From the NCBI RefSeq assembly GCF_001637225.1, contig NZ_LVJI01000018.1, forward strand, positions 250,418 to 314,417: a DNA stretch of 64,000 bases. The letters are read 5' to 3'. The stretch is from Paenibacillus antarcticus (GTDB lineage: Bacteria > Bacillota > Bacilli > Paenibacillales > Paenibacillaceae). The first letter of the stretch is position 1, and each line of letters begins with the position of its first letter. The notes beneath the pieces are model-generated. The model was not told where the DNA came from, ran no database searches, and saw only the letters and a list, made by a program, of their open reading frames with translations. A program made the translations under genes and the position numbers. This document shows positions 60,510 through 64,000 of this stretch, one piece after another.

Positions 60510-62924
60510 TCAATTTCGTATTCCCCAAATTTCTGAAGCATATTTACGAATCGTATAATCACTTGTGAACTTACCTGAATGCGCGATGTTCACTATCGAC
60601 TTCCTTTGCCATTCTTTTGAATTACGATAAGAAATGTCGATCTTCTTATGTGTTTCAATATAACTTGCAAAATCCTTAAGTACAAAATACTCGTCATTTG
60701 TACTCATAATAGAATCAAATATGTCACCAAACTCATGTTCATTTATACAAAAATAACCTGATGTCACTAATTGATCCATGACTTCACTCACGCGTGCATC
60801 ATTATCATATACATCCTTGACTGCATATCCACCGTGCTGATAATAATCAAGTACTTGCTCGGATCGTAATCCGAAGAGAAACATATTGTCGTCGCCTATC
60901 ATTTCATGCATCTCCACATTAGCTCCATCCATCGTCCCCAATGTTAATGCGCCATTCATCATAAACTTCATATTCCCAGTACCTGAGGCTTCTTTGCTAG
61001 CCGTCGATATCTGTTCGCTAACATCAGCAGCTGGGATGATCTTCTCAGCTATCGACACGGAATAGTTCTCTAAGAAGATCACTTGCAACTTCTGATTCAC
61101 TTCCCTATCTCGATTAACTTGGTCAGCTACTACATTAATAAGTTTAATAATTCTTTTGGCTAACGAATAGCTTGGGGCCGCTTTGGCACCAAAAATAAAA
61201 GTACGTGGGATGATATCCATAGAAGGTGTTTGTTTCAATTGGGTGTACAAGTACATAATGTGTAGGACGTTCATTAACTGCCGCTTATAACCATGGAGTC
61301 TCTTCACTTGGATATCAAATATGGAATATGGATCAACGACGATCCCTTGTTTCTCATGAATATATGATGTAAGTTTCAATTTATTATGCTGCTTAATCGT
61401 ATGAATTCGATCTTGGAAACCGCGATCCTCACTGTATTTCAATATCCCTGTCATTTCTTGTGGATCATTCATCCATCCTGTACTGATGGTCTCACTAATC
61501 AGTTCTGCCAACATAGGGTTAGCATGCATCATCCAACGACGATGTGTAATGCCATTCGTCTTATTATTGAAACGATGTGGATAGAGATTATAAAAAGGCT
61601 TCATTTCACGTTTCTTCAAAATATCAGTATGAAGAGCAGCCACACCATTCACGCTGTAGCTACCTACAATAGCTAAATTCGCCATTTTTAATTGCTGACC
61701 ATCTATAATCGACATCTGAGCTACGATTTCTGGCTGTCCTGGATACTTCTTCATCAGCATGCCACAAAACTGCTTATTGATCTCCTCAATAATCATATAA
61801 ATACGTGGAAGTAGTTCCTTCACCATGGAAATGGGCCATTTCTCAAGCGCTTCGCTTAACGTCGTATGATTCGTATAAGATACTGTTCTGGAAGTGATAT
61901 CCCATGCTTGCGCCCAACCTAACCCCACTACATCGATTAATATCCTCATTAATTCAGGGATGACCAGCGTAGGATGGGTATCATTAATATGAATAGCTAC
62001 CTTTTCTGGGAGATGATCTATGTTAAGTTCAAGCTTTTCAAATGTACGCAAAATACTTTGCAGTCCTGCTGAACACAAGAAATATTGTTGTTTAAGTCGA
62101 AGAAGCTTTCCTTCGTACTGGGAATCATCAGGATATAGAAATTCAGATATAGATTCAACAGAACGATTATAATCGAGGAATTTGTAATAATTATTTGTGC
62201 CAGATATTTGAGTATAGTCCATTGTGGACTCTGCACTCCATATCCGCAAAGTATTGACATGTTCCCCACCATATCCAATAACAGGCACATCATAAGGTAT
62301 CGCTGTGACTGTTTCATAGTTATGTGTTTCAAATACTAGCTCTTTTTCTTCCTCACGAATTTCAACATTCCCCCAGAAGCGTACCTCTACTTTTTTATCA
62401 GGTCTACGCACTTCCCATTCATTACCATTGCGTAGCCAATAATCAGGTAATTCCACTTGGTTACCTTCAACAATCTTTTGTTCAAACAGTCCATATCTAT
62501 ACCGAATACCACACCCGTGTCCTGCATACCGCTGAGAAGCTAATGAGTCCAAGAAGCAGGCTGCAAGTCTTCCTAACCCCCCATTCCCAAGACCCGCATC
62601 AGACTCTTCTTCTTCAATCTCCTCTAGATCCCAACCTAATTCCTTAAGACCCTCTCGAACAAGCTCGAGTGCACCAAGATTGAGCAAATTGTTACCAAGT
62701 AGACGACCTATGAGAAACTCCATCGAGAAGTAATAGACTTGTTTTTCTTGATTAGATTGAAAATATTGATTTGTGTCAGCCCAGTTTTCACCTGCATATT
62801 CACGAATCATACTACTCAAAACTGTATATATATCCCCTTTATGAGCTTCCTTCATTGGCTTTCCCAATTTACTGACAAGATTCTCCTGAAAGAGTTGTTT
62901 AAACGCTTCTTTGTTGCTAAACAT
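60510..62924 (-). CDS. glgP: glycogen/maltodextrin phosphorylase
   Basis: Releases glucose-1-phosphate from alpha-1,4-glucans; 804 residues, PLP enzyme. YYFSMEFLIGRLLGNNL, DAGLGNGGLGRLAACFLDSLAS, AIHINDTHPTL and the PLP Lys in EASGTGNMKFMMNGALTLGTMDGANVEM are present in order. AGGGGG before ATG. No other glycogen genes are near; it stands alone about 3 kb upstream of the sugar importer. The 358-bp gap above it (62925-63283) shows no gene, only a terminator at 63158-63194. Confidence 0.96.
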   Translation of the reverse strand: MFSNKEAFKQLFQENLVSKLGKPMKEAHKGDIYTVLSSMIREYAGENWADTNQYFQSNQEKQVYYFSMEFLIGRLLGNNLLNLGALELVREGLKELGWDLEEIEEEESDAGLGNGGLGRLAACFLDSLASQRYAGHGCGIRYRYGLFEQKIVEGNQVELPDYWLRNGNEWEVRRPDKKVEVRFWGNVEIREEEKELVFETHNYETVTAIPYDVPVIGYGGEHVNTLRIWSAESTMDYTQISGTNNYYKFLDYNRSVESISEFLYPDDSQYEGKLLRLKQQYFLCSAGLQSILRTFEKLELNIDHLPEKVAIHINDTHPTLVIPELMRILIDVVGLGWAQAWDITSRTVSYTNHTTLSEALEKWPISMVKELLPRIYMIIEEINKQFCGMLMKKYPGQPEIVAQMSIIDGQQLKMANLAIVGSYSVNGVAALHTDILKKREMKPFYNLYPHRFNNKTNGITHRRWMMHANPMLAELISETISTGWMNDPQEMTGILKYSEDRGFQDRIHTIKQHNKLKLTSYIHEKQGIVVDPYSIFDIQVKRLHGYKRQLMNVLHIMYLYTQLKQTPSMDIIPRTFIFGAKAAPSYSLAKRIIKLINVVADQVNRDREVNQKLQVIFLENYSVSIAEKIIPAADVSEQISTASKEASGTGNMKFMMNGALTLGTMDGANVEMHEMIGDDNMFLFGLRSEQVLDYYQHGGYAVKDVYDNDARVSEVMDQLVTSGYFCINEHEFGDIFDSIMSTNDEYFVLKDFASYIETHKKIDISYRNSKEWQRKSIVNIAHSGKFTSDYTIRKYASEIWGIRN

Positions 62925-63157
62925 AATCGCACCCCCTGAGACTGTTCTACCCGCTGATGCTGTATTCTACAATCACACAATGATTAATGAGGTCAAGGTA
63001 TAACTGTTTCAACATAATAAAGACTTCTACAATATACGTTCAAATCGTCCTTTTCGTGATGAATATCCAACACATCTCCATACTTACATTGGGCAAAATG
63101 AAATAGAGTAATCATATGCCGACAAAAGTGCCACAATCCCTACCGATATCAACGGAC

Positions 63158-63194
63158 GAAAAAAAAGATGGCTCTCCACATTACAAGAGTCATC
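63158..63194 (-). terminator. terminator of the collagen-like gene
   Basis: GATGACTCT / AGAGCCATC (minus strand, one mismatch) around about 10 nt, then eight T. It is about 90 nt beyond the stop at 63284. Confidence 0.75.
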
Positions 63195-63283
63195 TAAGTC
63201 TTTTTACTAATTATCCGAATCAACTCGATCTATACTTTCTTTCTAAGAAGGGATACTAACAGTCCAATTATCATTAGGGGTTA

Positions 63284-64000
<717 letters not shown>

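Overview
The window looks like part of the chromosome of a low-GC, endospore-forming Firmicute, most likely Paenibacillus or a close relative. Three things point there. The gene order smc-ftsY-ylxM-ffh-rpsP-khpA-rimM-trmD / rplS-lepB-rbgA-rnhB-ylqG-ylqH-yraN and rnc-fab-plsX-fapR-rpmF-yceD is the Bacillales arrangement. Sporulation-linked genes occur (ylbJ, two YjcZ-type mini-proteins, a pdaA-like deacetylase, a csfG-like sRNA, a collagen-like spore-surface-type protein). Ribosome binding sites are strong (AGGAGG-type), with many GTG and TTG starts. No phage, plasmid, CRISPR array, tRNA or rRNA was seen.

Layout. (1) 1-1.7 kb, minus strand: accessory genes, namely an edge-truncated YcxB-like protein, a tiny two-helix membrane ORF followed by a frame-shifted partner, and a YflT-type stress protein. 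(2) 1.8-26.5 kb, all minus strand: the core block. Read 5' to 3' it runs yceD-rpmF, fapR-plsX-fabH-fabD-fabG-acpP-fabF (fatty acid and phospholipid synthesis under FapR, with a FapR-type operator upstream), rnc-smc-ftsY, a PAQR membrane protein, ylxM-ffh-rpsP-khpA-rimM-trmD (SRP, ribosome and tRNA maturation), an M20 dipeptidase, then rplS, lepB, rbgA, rnhB, ylqG, ylqH and yraN. (3) 26.6-31.7 kb: tmcAL, ylbL, ylbJ, coaD, rsmD and the csfG-like RNA. (4) 31.8-53.5 kb: a mosaic of small transcription units: a GH25 lysozyme, an APH-type kinase, two YjcZ proteins, a transposase remnant beside an SMP-30 lactonase, a TetM/EF-G-like ribosome-protection GTPase, acetyltransferases, a MocR-type regulator, azlCD with a B3/B4-domain protein and a chorismate mutase broken in frame, a MarR regulator with a perfect 38-bp palindrome, pdaA, vanZ and rpiA. 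(5) 53.6-64 kb: a CcpA-type-regulated sugar ABC importer (binding protein plus two permeases), a CPBP protease, a 14-TM MFS exporter, glycogen phosphorylase, and the 3' end of a collagen-repeat gene that runs off the right edge.

The window is mostly ordinary chromosome; I do not see a convincing new multi-gene system. The observations most worth checking are sequence-level: a chorismate mutase split at an A7 run, a G9 tract whose contraction by one base would fuse a B3/B4-domain protein to the AzlC permease, a P-loop gene broken by an exact 8-bp tandem duplication, a probable ATC start codon for fapR, a csfG-like sRNA, an orphan FliK-C/FlhB-C-like pair (ylqG/ylqH), and several very small genes.
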